DNA of 64,000 bases, taken from the NCBI GenBank assembly GCA_050290245.1, contig JBNKHH010000064.1:62001-126000 (forward strand). The letters are read 5' to 3'. The stretch comes from JBNKHH01 sp050290245 (GTDB lineage: Bacteria; Pseudomonadota; Alphaproteobacteria; Rhodobacterales; Rhodobacteraceae). A program made the position numbers and the translations under genes. This document shows, piece by piece, positions 50,445 to 58,816 of this stretch (positions are counted from its first letter, which is position 1; the number at the start of each line of letters is the position of its first letter). The notes beneath the pieces are model-generated. The model saw only the letters and a list, made by a program, of their open reading frames with translations, had not been told where the DNA came from and did not search any database.

Positions 50445-53400
50445 CTAGGTCCCGACGGCGGCGGCTTCGTCGGGAAGGACCGGCTGAGTTTCCTGGGGCT
50501 GGGCCGCCAGGATATGGTCGATCACCTCAAGCTTCTTGATCGGCTTTGTCAGATAGTAGTCGATTCCCGCCGCCAGGATTTCATCGGCATCCCCTTCCAT
50601 CGCGTGGGCGGTGATGGCCACAATCGGACAAGCCTCGGCCGAATGCTCGGCCTCGAACTTCCGAATACGGCGCGACGCCTCTTTCCCGTCCATCTTGGGC
50701 ATCGAAATATCAGTGAACAGGATATCGGGGCGCTGCCAGAGAAAGTGATCCAGGGCCTCCTGTCCGTTTTCCGCAAAGATGAGCTCGATGTTCAGGGCCT
50801 TGACCATCTTTTCAAAGACCAGCCGGTTCGTGCGATTGTCCTCGGCGACCAGAACGCGCATGGGACGAAGCCCCGTCTCGCCAGCGGGCGGTGTGTCGAC
50901 CAGATCGAACTCGGGCTCCGAGGCGTCAAAGCCGGCGTCCAGAGGTTGGTACATATCCTTTGGGACCGCGTCGGCGGGCCGGTTCAGCCAGTCGGTTTCA
51001 GCGGTTCCGCCCAGATCATTCATTGGCACCGAATCAGCGACCAGCGCATTTTCCGGCTCGGCCGGTTCGGGCGTTGCTTCTGCCTCGGAGTCCTGGGTCG
51101 CGATAGGTTCTGATGGGTTGTCCAACATGGCCAGGGGTTTGTGATCAAGCGGCTCCGGGGCAGTGGCAAGTTCCGGCTCATGATCGGAAGCCAGAGCCGC
51201 CGGTGTCGCCTCGGTTTGATGGCTGGACTCCTCCGCATTAGCCTGGAGATCCTGGTGTGGAGACACCAAAGTCTGCTCGGCAAGCTCTTCGACCCGCGAC
51301 TCGGGCGATACAGCATCCGGCTCCGGCAGCACGGTCTGGACATCGGACAAAGGCGGCGCGGATTCATTCTCTTCTGAAAGCGGCCGGGCAGAGGAGTGGA
51401 CCGGTTCGACGACCAGCTCTGATCCGGCTTCCGGTTCACCAGATTCTTCCGGCGCTGGTGCGATCTGGCTCATCTCTACGGGCATGGTTGTCTCGACCGG
51501 GTCAGGGTCCGACATCTCGGCGTCCGGGAGAAGTTCAGAAGTCACCGCTGCGTCGGCTAGCTCTTCCTGCCCCACGTCTTCGGTCACCGGCTGGGACTCT
51601 GAACCGCCTTTGGAACCCGGTTCTTGCACGACGTCCCGGGATAGTGCTCCCGGTGTGATAGCGTCCACCGCGACCTGAACATCCGTGAGACCTGCAGGTT
51701 CCACGGCCGGTGGAAGAGGTGCACTCATTTCGCCGACAGGCACGAACTGCTCCGGTGCCGGATCGTGGGACATCGCCAACGTCCCATCAGGAGACGCAGC
51801 AATTGGCTCGGCGTTCTCCTCGGTTGGCTCCGGATCCGTCTTCATTTCGAAGGGCGCCGGCAAATCGGCCCTCTTCATCTCGACATCCTCGGCCGGTTGT
51901 TCGACATCGTGAGAGGGCTGCTCGACCCCGCGCAGACAGCGGATCATATCCGCTCGCAGTACGGGACGTTGCAATACACCCGAGAACACTGTGCCCCTGC
52001 GCGGCATCATTCGCGGGCTGTCTGACAAAAGGAACGTGGCGGCGGGCGAAAACTGGTTGCACATGACCTGCGCGGCCTCGACCACGTCATCGTCGATCTC
52101 GGCCCCCATGAAAACAATGTCGCGACGTCCGAGGCGAAGTTTGGAAAGGGCATTCATCGAATCGGCAACGACCGAGCGCAGCCCCATCAAGCCTAACTGT
52201 TTGATCAGGATTGACCGGTTCATGCCTTCGCGATCGAGAACAATCGCGCGATCCATCCAGGCGGGTGCGGATATCTCGTCCATTTCGACTTCGGCCGCGA
52301 CCGACAGCGAAATGTGAAACCCGAAGACTGAGCCTTGCCCCTCCTCGCTTTCCACCCAAACATCACCTTTCATCAGATCGATCAGACGGGTGGTAATGGC
52401 AAGGCCCAATCCGGTGCCGTCATGCGCGCGATCCCTTTCATTTTCGACCTGATGAAACTCGCGAAAAACATCTTCGACCTTGTCGGCGGGAATGCCGATC
52501 CCTGTGTCTTCGATGGTGACGTGGATGCGATAGACGCCGTCAGCCTCGAAGGGCAGGCCGACGACCCGGATCGCCACATGGCCTTCGTTTGTGAACTTGA
52601 TCGCATTGCCGACGAGGTTGGTCAGGATCTGCCGGATACGGCCTGCGTCGCCAAAGTAGCTGGTCGGCATGAAAAGGTCATAGTCGACCGCGATCTGGAT
52701 TCCCTTGTCCTGCGCACTGGGGCTGAGCAATGTCACGACGTCGTGGATACAGCGTTCAAGGTCGAAAGGTTTGGACTTGAGCGTGATCTTGTCCGCCTCG
52801 ATCTTGGAGTAGTCCAGAACGTCATTGATGATCACCAGGAGTGCCTCCCCCGAAGACCGGATCGTATCGATATACGCGCGCTGCTCTTCGTCCAGTTCGG
52901 TTTCGGCCAAAAGGTCGGCCATGCCGATGACTCCGTTCATGGGCGTGCGGATTTCGTGGCTCATGTTCGCGAGGAAAGCCGACTTGGCCCGGTTGGCGGC
53001 CTCGGCCCGTTCGCTGGCCTCCTGGAGTTGTTGCTCGCGCTCGATCTGGTCGGTGATGTTCAGTGCGAGGGTGACAAGGTCTCCGTCGCGCGTACGCCGC
53101 TCGATCAGCTTGATGTAGGTGCCGTTCCAGATCTTGAGAACAGCCGTATCGATGCGATGAGCGTTCAAGCGATTATGCATCATCTGCTGCCAAGCGGCCG
53201 ACTTCAGGCCGCCGGTGTCAACGATGCCCTCGTCTGCAAGCAACGCGAATAGCTCGGCCAACGCGATGCCGGGCCGAACCATTTCCAGTCCATCGAAAAT
53301 AGCGAGGTAGGCGCGGTTAGCAGCAATCAGGATGTTATCGGGGCCAAAGACAGCGAAGCCGTCGCGAATGGTTTCCAGCGAATCCCACAACCGACGCTCA

Positions 53401-53657
53401 GCGATCGTTATTGCGCTTTCGGCGGTCTTCAGATTGCGTTGCGCATCGTCGAACTGCTCTTGAAGAACTGCTGCCTCGTTGCGCACAAGCGCAACTTCTT
53501 CCTGCGTGGTCGCAATTTCCGACGACAGGTTGCGCGCATGGACCGAGAGGTTTTCATTGGCCTCGTACAGTTCGGATTTCATCTGCTCGAGCATGCGCTC
53601 GGCCGCAAGCCTTGCGCGCCGCTCGGCAGCCAGTTGATTCGAGAGGGTCATGCGCAT
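50445..53657 (-). CDS. Hybrid sensor histidine kinase with pseudo-receiver, long acidic linker and C-terminal receiver
   Basis: Soluble kinase of 1070 residues. In order: a coiled coil (1-95), a PAS domain (about 95-205, RLWDSLETIRDGFAVFGPDN), HisKA with H234 (FLANMSHEIRTPMNGVIGM), HATPase (about 335-460, NLVGNAIKF, DTGIGIP, GTGLGLAI), a receiver-like domain at about 485-575 with G518 where the phospho-aspartate should be, a 350-residue Glu/Pro/Ala-rich linker (about 577-930), and a complete receiver with D983 (DILFTDISMPKMDG) and K in LTKPIKK. No membrane segment is present. ATG 53651 is an alternative start. Partner and signal are unknown. Confidence 0.9.
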   Translation of the reverse strand: MRMTLSNQLAAERRARLAAERMLEQMKSELYEANENLSVHARNLSSEIATTQEEVALVRNEAAVLQEQFDDAQRNLKTAESAITIAERRLWDSLETIRDGFAVFGPDNILIAANRAYLAIFDGLEMVRPGIALAELFALLADEGIVDTGGLKSAAWQQMMHNRLNAHRIDTAVLKIWNGTYIKLIERRTRDGDLVTLALNITDQIEREQQLQEASERAEAANRAKSAFLANMSHEIRTPMNGVIGMADLLAETELDEEQRAYIDTIRSSGEALLVIINDVLDYSKIEADKITLKSKPFDLERCIHDVVTLLSPSAQDKGIQIAVDYDLFMPTSYFGDAGRIRQILTNLVGNAIKFTNEGHVAIRVVGLPFEADGVYRIHVTIEDTGIGIPADKVEDVFREFHQVENERDRAHDGTGLGLAITTRLIDLMKGDVWVESEEGQGSVFGFHISLSVAAEVEMDEISAPAWMDRAIVLDREGMNRSILIKQLGLMGLRSVVADSMNALSKLRLGRRDIVFMGAEIDDDVVEAAQVMCNQFSPAATFLLSDSPRMMPRRGTVFSGVLQRPVLRADMIRCLRGVEQPSHDVEQPAEDVEMKRADLPAPFEMKTDPEPTEENAEPIAASPDGTLAMSHDPAPEQFVPVGEMSAPLPPAVEPAGLTDVQVAVDAITPGALSRDVVQEPGSKGGSESQPVTEDVGQEELADAAVTSELLPDAEMSDPDPVETTMPVEMSQIAPAPEESGEPEAGSELVVEPVHSSARPLSEENESAPPLSDVQTVLPEPDAVSPESRVEELAEQTLVSPHQDLQANAEESSHQTEATPAALASDHEPELATAPEPLDHKPLAMLDNPSEPIATQDSEAEATPEPAEPENALVADSVPMNDLGGTAETDWLNRPADAVPKDMYQPLDAGFDASEPEFDLVDTPPAGETGLRPMRVLVAEDNRTNRLVFEKMVKALNIELIFAENGQEALDHFLWQRPDILFTDISMPKMDGKEASRRIRKFEAEHSAEACPIVAITAHAMEGDADEILAAGIDYYLTKPIKKLEVIDHILAAQPQETQPVLPDEAAAVGT

Positions 53658-53723
53658 GCGCTCCGTGGCAGTGGGAACACAAGCGTTATGAATTCGTTTA
53701 GGTAAACGGCGGGTTAAGACCCG

Positions 53724-54899
53724 TTAAAGCCGTTCAATCGCCAGGGCGATACCCTGTCCGCCGCCGATGCACATCGTAATCAGGGCCTTGCTACCGCCAA
53801 TGCGCTCAAGTTCGTAAAGGGCCTTGACGGTGATGATTGCGCCGGTCGCACCGACCGGGTGACCCAGGGCGATTGCGCCACCGTTCGGGTTCACCTTGGC
53901 GGGGTCGAGGCCAAGGCCCTTGTTCACCGCCAGTGCCTGCGCTGCGAAAGCCTCGTTTGATTCAATGACGTCGAAATCGGCGACGGTCAGGCCAGTGCGC
54001 CTTAATAGGTTTTCGACCGCCGGCACGGGACCGATGCCCATGACTTCGGGTCGAACGCCCGCGTGGGCATAACCAAGGATGCGCGCGCGCGGCGTCAGCC
54101 CGGCGCTCTCGGCGGCCGTGGCGGTGGCAAGGACGACAGCCGCCGCGCCGTCATTGATGCCGCTGGCGTTCCCCGCTGTCACGGTTCCGTCCTTCTGGAA
54201 CACGGTGCGCAAACCGGCGAGTGCCTCAAGCGAGGTCGCCTTGGGGTGCTCGTCGACTTCGAAACTCTTGGCCTCGCGGCGCACCTTCACTTCGACCGGA
54301 ACAATTTGCTCGACAAAGCGACCTTCAGCGATGGCCCGCTCGGCCCGCACCTGGCTTTCCATCGCGAAAGCATCCTGTGCGTCGCGGGTGATGTCGTGCT
54401 CGGCTGCGACGTTCTCGGCCGTCACGCCCATGTGTCCCGTGCCGAATGGACAACTCAGCGCCCCCAGCATCATGTCGAGACCGGCGGCGTCGCCCATCTT
54501 CTGGCCCCAACGGGCGGCAGGCAGAATGTAGGGGGAACGGCTCATGTTTTCCGCGCCGCCGGCCAGCCCGAACACGGCATCGCCCAGGGCGAGCGACTGG
54601 ATAACCGACACGATCGCCTGCGCGCCGGACCCGCAGAGACGGTTCACGTTCATCGCCGGCGTGCTGTCAGGGATACCCGCCTCAATGGCCGCGACACGGC
54701 TGAGGTACATGTCGCGCGGCTCGGTATTGATGACATGACCGAAAGCGACGTGACCGATCTGGGCTCCCTCGACACCTCCACGCTCAAGCGCGGCTCTTGC
54801 GGCTATCGCGCCGAGAGTGGTGGGGCTAACACCGGCAAGCGACCCTCCAAAGGTTCCGATGGCGGTCCTTGCCCCCGACAGAATGACTATATCTTCCAT
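53724..54899 (-). CDS. Acetyl-CoA acetyltransferase (thiolase)
   Basis: Thiolase of 391 residues. The catalytic residues are C89 (NVNRLCGSGAQA), H347 (GGAIALGHPVGATGA) and C377 (MCIGGGQGIA), matching biosynthetic PhaA-type enzymes in number and spacing. It condenses two acetyl-CoA to acetoacetyl-CoA or runs in reverse. The start at 54899 follows AAGGGGAC; an ATG at 54917 is also in frame. No phaB follows, although phaZ, phaC and phaP are 4-8 kb away; a role in PHA synthesis is possible but not shown. The kinase gene follows on the same strand. Confidence 0.92.
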   Translation of the reverse strand: MEDIVILSGARTAIGTFGGSLAGVSPTTLGAIAARAALERGGVEGAQIGHVAFGHVINTEPRDMYLSRVAAIEAGIPDSTPAMNVNRLCGSGAQAIVSVIQSLALGDAVFGLAGGAENMSRSPYILPAARWGQKMGDAAGLDMMLGALSCPFGTGHMGVTAENVAAEHDITRDAQDAFAMESQVRAERAIAEGRFVEQIVPVEVKVRREAKSFEVDEHPKATSLEALAGLRTVFQKDGTVTAGNASGINDGAAAVVLATATAAESAGLTPRARILGYAHAGVRPEVMGIGPVPAVENLLRRTGLTVADFDVIESNEAFAAQALAVNKGLGLDPAKVNPNGGAIALGHPVGATGAIITVKALYELERIGGSKALITMCIGGGQGIALAIERL

Positions 54900-55027
54900 G
54901 ATGTCCCCTTTTTTCATCCCCGAGCAGAAAAGACCAAGCCCGCCGCGCCGCCGCCCGAAAAAATTTCGACGGAAACTCCGACAGCCACCGTTTCATATGC
55001 AGAAACCAACATACGGAGACTACACCG

Positions 55028-55543
55028 ATGGATAAATCAACGCTGAAAATCCTGCTCGCTGCAACCGCTATTGTCACGGGAGCTGGCATGGCTGTCGCTC
55101 AGGGACCCGGTATGGGCAAGGAGATGGGCCACGGCGGTCCGAAGATGGATTTCGCGACGCTTGATGTGGACGGCAGCGGCGAGATCACCGTTGAAGATCT
55201 GGAAGCCAGACGTGCCGAGCGTTTCGCCCAGTTCGACGTGGATGGAGACGGCACCGTGACCCTGGAAGAATTCATCGAACACGCTCAGGCCCAGGCCGGT
55301 GAGCGTGCCGCAGAGATGTTCGCCCGGCTCGACGCAGACGGAGACGGCACCCTCAGCCGTGACGTGTTGGAAAGCCGTATGAACGGCGGGCCGAACCCAC
55401 GTTTGATCGCGCGCTTGGACACCGATGGCTCGGGCGGCGTCAGCGAAGCCGAATTCGAAGCTGCACAAACCAAGTTCGCCGAGCGCCGACAAGGTGGCCA
55501 TTCAGGCGAGCATGGCGGCAAGTGGGGCCGGTCGAACCACTAA
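55028..55543 (+). CDS. Exported EF-hand protein
   Basis: Secreted or periplasmic protein of 171 residues with signal peptide (LKILLAATAIVTGAGMAVAQ) and four EF-hand loops at 46-57, 70-81, 102-113 and 131-142. Loops one, two and four have the canonical D-x-D-x-S/D-G pattern ending in D or E; loop three (DADGDGTLSRDV) lacks the acidic residue at position 12. The tail is His/Gly-rich (GGHSGEHGGKWG), which could bind transition metals. It is 60 bases upstream of the sigma factor gene in the same direction. Confidence 0.85.
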   Translation: MDKSTLKILLAATAIVTGAGMAVAQGPGMGKEMGHGGPKMDFATLDVDGSGEITVEDLEARRAERFAQFDVDGDGTVTLEEFIEHAQAQAGERAAEMFARLDADGDGTLSRDVLESRMNGGPNPRLIARLDTDGSGGVSEAEFEAAQTKFAERRQGGHSGEHGGKWGRSNH

Positions 55544-55603
55544 TCGCCGAGAAAAGACGGCCGGATTGCCCAATGGGCAGTCCGGCGCTATTGCGGGGCC
55601 GCA

Positions 55604-56209
55604 ATGGACAGACGAACGACCAGGGCTTCTGCCGATGCGGAGGCCGCACCCGACGCGGCTTTGATTGTTGCCTTCGCCAATGGTGATGCTGCGGCCGGTC
55701 GGGATCTGGTTGACCGCTTGTCTCCGAGGTTGTTCGGTTATGCCGCGCGTGTCCTGGGTGATCCGGCCGAAGCCGAAGACGTCGTGCAAGAGGCCATGAT
55801 GCGGCTTTGGAAGATCGCACCGGACTGGCGGCAGGGCGAGGCGCGGGTATCGACCTGGGTTTACCGTGTCACGATGAACCTGTGTACCGACCGCCTGAGG
55901 CGACGCACATCCCGCCCCCAGGTCTCGTTGGATTTGGTCGCGGAACCCGAAACCGACATGGCTTCGGCGGTGGAGAAGATGACCGAGACGGCTCGGGTTG
56001 ACGCGCTGCAAGCGGCGCTGGACACCCTGCCGGACCGGCAAAAACAGGCGGTGGTGCTGAGGCATCTCGAAGGGATGTCCAACCCTGAAATCGCCGAAAT
56101 CATGGACATCGGGGTTGAGGCCGTGGAGAGTCTCACTGCCCGAGGTAAACGCGCGCTGAAGGCAGCACTTGCCGGACGCAAGGAGGAACTGGGGTATGAA
56201 CATGGATAG
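55604..56209 (+). CDS. ECF sigma factor
   Basis: Extracytoplasmic-function sigma factor of 201 residues. Region 2 is visible as RLFGYAARVLGDPAEAEDVVQEAMMRLWKIA and TWVYRVTMNLCTDRLRRR, and region 4 as LDTLPDRQKQAVVLRHLEGMSNPEIAEIMDIGVEAVESLTARGKRAL. There is no sigma 1.1 or 3. Its stop lies 14 bases into the next gene, so sigma and the membrane partner are translationally coupled, typical for sigma and anti-sigma pairs. The metal sensor-like gene follows. Confidence 0.9.
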   Translation: MDRRTTRASADAEAAPDAALIVAFANGDAAAGRDLVDRLSPRLFGYAARVLGDPAEAEDVVQEAMMRLWKIAPDWRQGEARVSTWVYRVTMNLCTDRLRRRTSRPQVSLDLVAEPETDMASAVEKMTETARVDALQAALDTLPDRQKQAVVLRHLEGMSNPEIAEIMDIGVEAVESLTARGKRALKAALAGRKEELGYEHG

Positions 56210-56549
56210 CAATCGGGATACACGAGAAGACGCCGCTCTGAACGCCTTGTTCGCTGCGGCCGATAGCCAGCGTCCGATACCCTCGGAAGCTTTCGTGGAA
56301 CGCCTGCGCGCCGATGCAGCGGCGGCATTGCCCGCATCCGAAACGGCGACACCTCCCGCGCAGACGCGCGGATGGCACTTCCCCCTGGCAGGCTTTTTCA
56401 CCGCGTCGGGCCTGACGGCAGCAGCGGCCGTCGGAGTCTGGATCGGTGTCGTCATGCCCGACACCATCCTCCCCTACGGCAACGACGACACTGTAGGGCT
56501 CTATACCTTCCTGCCGGGCGCGGATCTGACCGCAGCTTTCAGCGAGTGA
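56196..56549 (+). CDS. Small single-pass membrane protein, probable anti-sigma partner
   Basis: Protein of 117 residues with a cytoplasmic part (1-60), one membrane helix (about 64-88, PLAGFFTASGLTAAAAVGVWIGVV) and a short outer tail. No zinc-binding anti-sigma motif (HxxxCxxC) is present. Position and overlap with the sigma factor, plus topology, suggest that it is the membrane-bound anti-sigma of this set; this is an inference. AGGAGG precedes the ATG by nine bases. The CnrX-like gene starts ten bases after it. Confidence 0.7.
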   Translation: MNMDSNRDTREDAALNALFAAADSQRPIPSEAFVERLRADAAAALPASETATPPAQTRGWHFPLAGFFTASGLTAAAAVGVWIGVVMPDTILPYGNDDTVGLYTFLPGADLTAAFSE

Positions 56550-56559
56550 GTATCAGATA

Positions 56560-57048
56560 ATGAACGAAGACAACGCACCCAAGACTCTCGCAAACCGATG
56601 GATCAAACCGATCCTCTTCGTGTCGCTCGCGTTGAACCTGTTGGTGGCCGGGGTCATCTTCGGCCATACAGTCTCACCGGATAGCCGCCGCTACCATGAT
56701 TTCGACGGCGATGCGCGTGGTGTCATCGGCGAGCCATTCGTCCGCGCTCTGCAAGCCAAGGACCGCCGCGCTCTGATCGCCGACATCGTTAAGGACCGTC
56801 CACGAATAAGGGAAAATCGCGACAGCCTGCGCCAGCGGTTCGACGCTTTTCTCACGGCGCTTCGGGCTGATCCCTATGATTCCGAGACGGTCGCACAGCT
56901 TTTGCTTGAGCAACGAGAAGCCGCTGTGGGGCGCCAGGAAATTGGCGAAGCCCTGTTGCTGAAGCGGTTGGAAGACATGACCGCGACCGACCGCGCGGCC
57001 TATGCAGACCGCCTGGAAGAGTCACTTAGGAAATTCAAACGGCGCTGA
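56560..57048 (+). CDS. Membrane-anchored periplasmic metal-sensor-like protein (CnrX/ZraP type)
   Basis: Protein of 162 residues with one N-terminal membrane helix (about 17-38, ILFVSLALNLLVAGVIFGH) and a helical periplasmic domain of the heavy-metal sensor family (RENRDSLRQRFDAFLTALRADPYD, then LLLEQREAAVGRQEIGEALLLKRLEDMT). Unlike CnrX it has few histidines and methionines (HDFD near residue 46 is the most likely ligand group). With the sigma factor and its partner it forms a Cnr-like signalling set. It overlaps the convergent diguanylate cyclase gene by 14 bases. Confidence 0.78.
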   Translation: MNEDNAPKTLANRWIKPILFVSLALNLLVAGVIFGHTVSPDSRRYHDFDGDARGVIGEPFVRALQAKDRRALIADIVKDRPRIRENRDSLRQRFDAFLTALRADPYDSETVAQLLLEQREAAVGRQEIGEALLLKRLEDMTATDRAAYADRLEESLRKFKRR

Positions 57049-58444
57049 ATTCGACTCGGTTTCGTCCCCGACTTTTGGCCAGGTAAAGTGCCTGATCGGC
57101 GGCTTCGAACACCCGGTTCAAGGCCACCGAAGGGCGCGGCGCAAAGGCATCAAACGTGCCAGTCCGCCTTGCAAGCGTCTGAATTTCCATCGCGTCACCC
57201 ACGGCCACGCCTATACTCGCGGTAATCCTCACCCGGGTACCACTCTCAACCGCAATGGGAGCGGAACTGATCGCCCGGCGAAGCCGTTCGGCCGTTCGCC
57301 GCGCTTCGGAAACATCGGTCTCGGGCAGGACGACAAGGAACTCTTCGCCGCCGTGTCGCGAAACCAGATCGCAGGCGCGCAAGTTGTCTCGCAGGCGATC
57401 GGCCACTTCGCACAAGACTTGGTCACCGGCCGAATGTCCGTGTGTGTCGTTGACGGCCTTGAACAGGTCCAGATCGACGATCATCAGGATGAATCCCTCT
57501 GCACTGTCTTGTTCGCGCATCATGAGATCGGCCAGGTAGGATTCGGCGTAGCGTCGGTTGTACAGCCCTGTCAGCGGGTCTGTAGCAGCCATTCGATAGC
57601 TGTGTTCATCAGATTGACGCAGGGTATCGCGCAGACGTTTTCTCTTGAGCATCCCCGCCATGCGAATGGCCAGTTCCTCGCCCGTTGCGATCGTCGGAGC
57701 CACATCGCTTGCGCCGAGGTTCAACGCTCGGGTGGCAATGTCCGGCCGGGTTGGCGGATAGAGGACCAGCACCGGCGCATGGCGCGAATGACTGCGGTCG
57801 CGCAGTTCAGGCAGAATGGTGTCCAGCGACAAATAGTCCTCTCCGCTGACGATCACATAGGCATCCGGCGCCTTGCCGTTGATATCGTCGCGTAAGACGT
57901 CGTCGACACTGAGAGAATCGAAACGGTGCGGCAAGGATGACGATAGCACGCTGGGAAGCGTCGGCATCGCCCCGGCCTCTCCAAGGCAGGCGACGCGCGC
58001 ACGCACTTCGAACACCTGCGCTGCCTCAGCCAGGCCGAAACTGGCCGCTGTGACGCGACGGCGTTCGCTCTCCCGCTCGGTCTCGCCTTCCCGGATCAGT
58101 CCGCGCAAACGTGCGAGCAACAAGGCATCAGGCAAGGCCCGGTTCAATATATCGCGCGCCCCTGCCCTGAGCGCCTGCAACCGACGCATCGGAGACGGGT
58201 CTGAATCAATGCAAAGAACTGGGGCCTCGGACAAGCCGACCTGCCCCTTCGTTTCCGCCACCGACGCAGCGGGTGAATCGGAGTGCAAACCAAGGATTAC
58301 CAGATCAGGTTCGCTGCGCGTGTTTGCCGGAATTTCTTGCGGAGACCTCGCCGTCATCACCTCATATTGTGCGCCCTTGAACAAGGCAGCCAGTCCGATG
58401 CGGTTCACTGTTACCGGGTCAATAATGAGCAGGCACTTCGGCAT
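57035..58444 (-). CDS. PleD-like diguanylate cyclase with two degenerate receiver domains
   Basis: Signalling enzyme of 469 residues that makes cyclic di-GMP. Two receiver folds (about 1-120 and 140-265) precede the GGDEF domain (about 285-465). The catalytic motif is GGEEF at 365-369 and the inhibitory I-site RACD at 356-359 lies five residues upstream, so feedback inhibition by c-di-GMP is expected. The first receiver has glycine 52 at the phospho-aspartate position (DLVILGLHS) and no KP lysine; the second also lacks the aspartate (DAYVIVSGE). Phosphorylation-dependent activation as in PleD is therefore unlikely. Confidence 0.9.
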   Translation of the reverse strand: MPKCLLIIDPVTVNRIGLAALFKGAQYEVMTARSPQEIPANTRSEPDLVILGLHSDSPAASVAETKGQVGLSEAPVLCIDSDPSPMRRLQALRAGARDILNRALPDALLLARLRGLIREGETERESERRRVTAASFGLAEAAQVFEVRARVACLGEAGAMPTLPSVLSSSLPHRFDSLSVDDVLRDDINGKAPDAYVIVSGEDYLSLDTILPELRDRSHSRHAPVLVLYPPTRPDIATRALNLGASDVAPTIATGEELAIRMAGMLKRKRLRDTLRQSDEHSYRMAATDPLTGLYNRRYAESYLADLMMREQDSAEGFILMIVDLDLFKAVNDTHGHSAGDQVLCEVADRLRDNLRACDLVSRHGGEEFLVVLPETDVSEARRTAERLRRAISSAPIAVESGTRVRITASIGVAVGDAMEIQTLARRTGTFDAFAPRPSVALNRVFEAADQALYLAKSRGRNRVEFSAV

Positions 58445-58528
58445 GCGTCCTCAATTTGCATAAAATTAAGTGTTTCCGCATTCAGTGTTTTCTCATAATC
58501 GTTAACAAATCCTTTCTCTGGACCCGAA

Positions 58529-58816
58529 ATGACCCCGCTGTCGCAAGATTCTGCCGAACTTCTGGCCATCGAGGCCCTGTCATGGCTGGTCGGGAACGAT
58601 GAACTGTTGCCCGTCTTCCTGGGCGCTACCGGGGTCAGCGAAACCGATTTGCGTGGCCGTGCAAAAGACCCCGAGTTCCTCGGTTCCGTCCTGGATTTTC
58701 TATTGATGGATGACGCCTGGATTACACAATTCTGCCAGTCGGCAGATTACGACATGGATTTTCCCATGCGAGCCCGCGCCGCCCTGCCGGGCGGTGCGCA
58801 AGTCAACTGGACCTGA
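58529..58816 (+). CDS. DUF3572 family protein
   Basis: Small soluble protein of 95 residues (AELLAIEALSWLVGNDELLPVFLGATG, DPEFLGSVLDFLLMDDAWITQFC), a family widespread in alphaproteobacteria and of unknown role. Its stop directly touches the phaZ stop on the other strand. It is divergent from the diguanylate cyclase gene. Confidence 0.85.
   Translation: MTPLSQDSAELLAIEALSWLVGNDELLPVFLGATGVSETDLRGRAKDPEFLGSVLDFLLMDDAWITQFCQSADYDMDFPMRARAALPGGAQVNWT

Noticed and set aside
52335..53252. A 305-codon plus-strand frame opposite the hybrid kinase
   Set aside because: Antisense to conserved HisKA/HATPase domains; no recognisable protein features.
57002..57895. A 297-codon plus-strand frame opposite the GGDEF domain
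   Set aside because: Shadow of the diguanylate cyclase; composition is that of reversed GGDEF codons.
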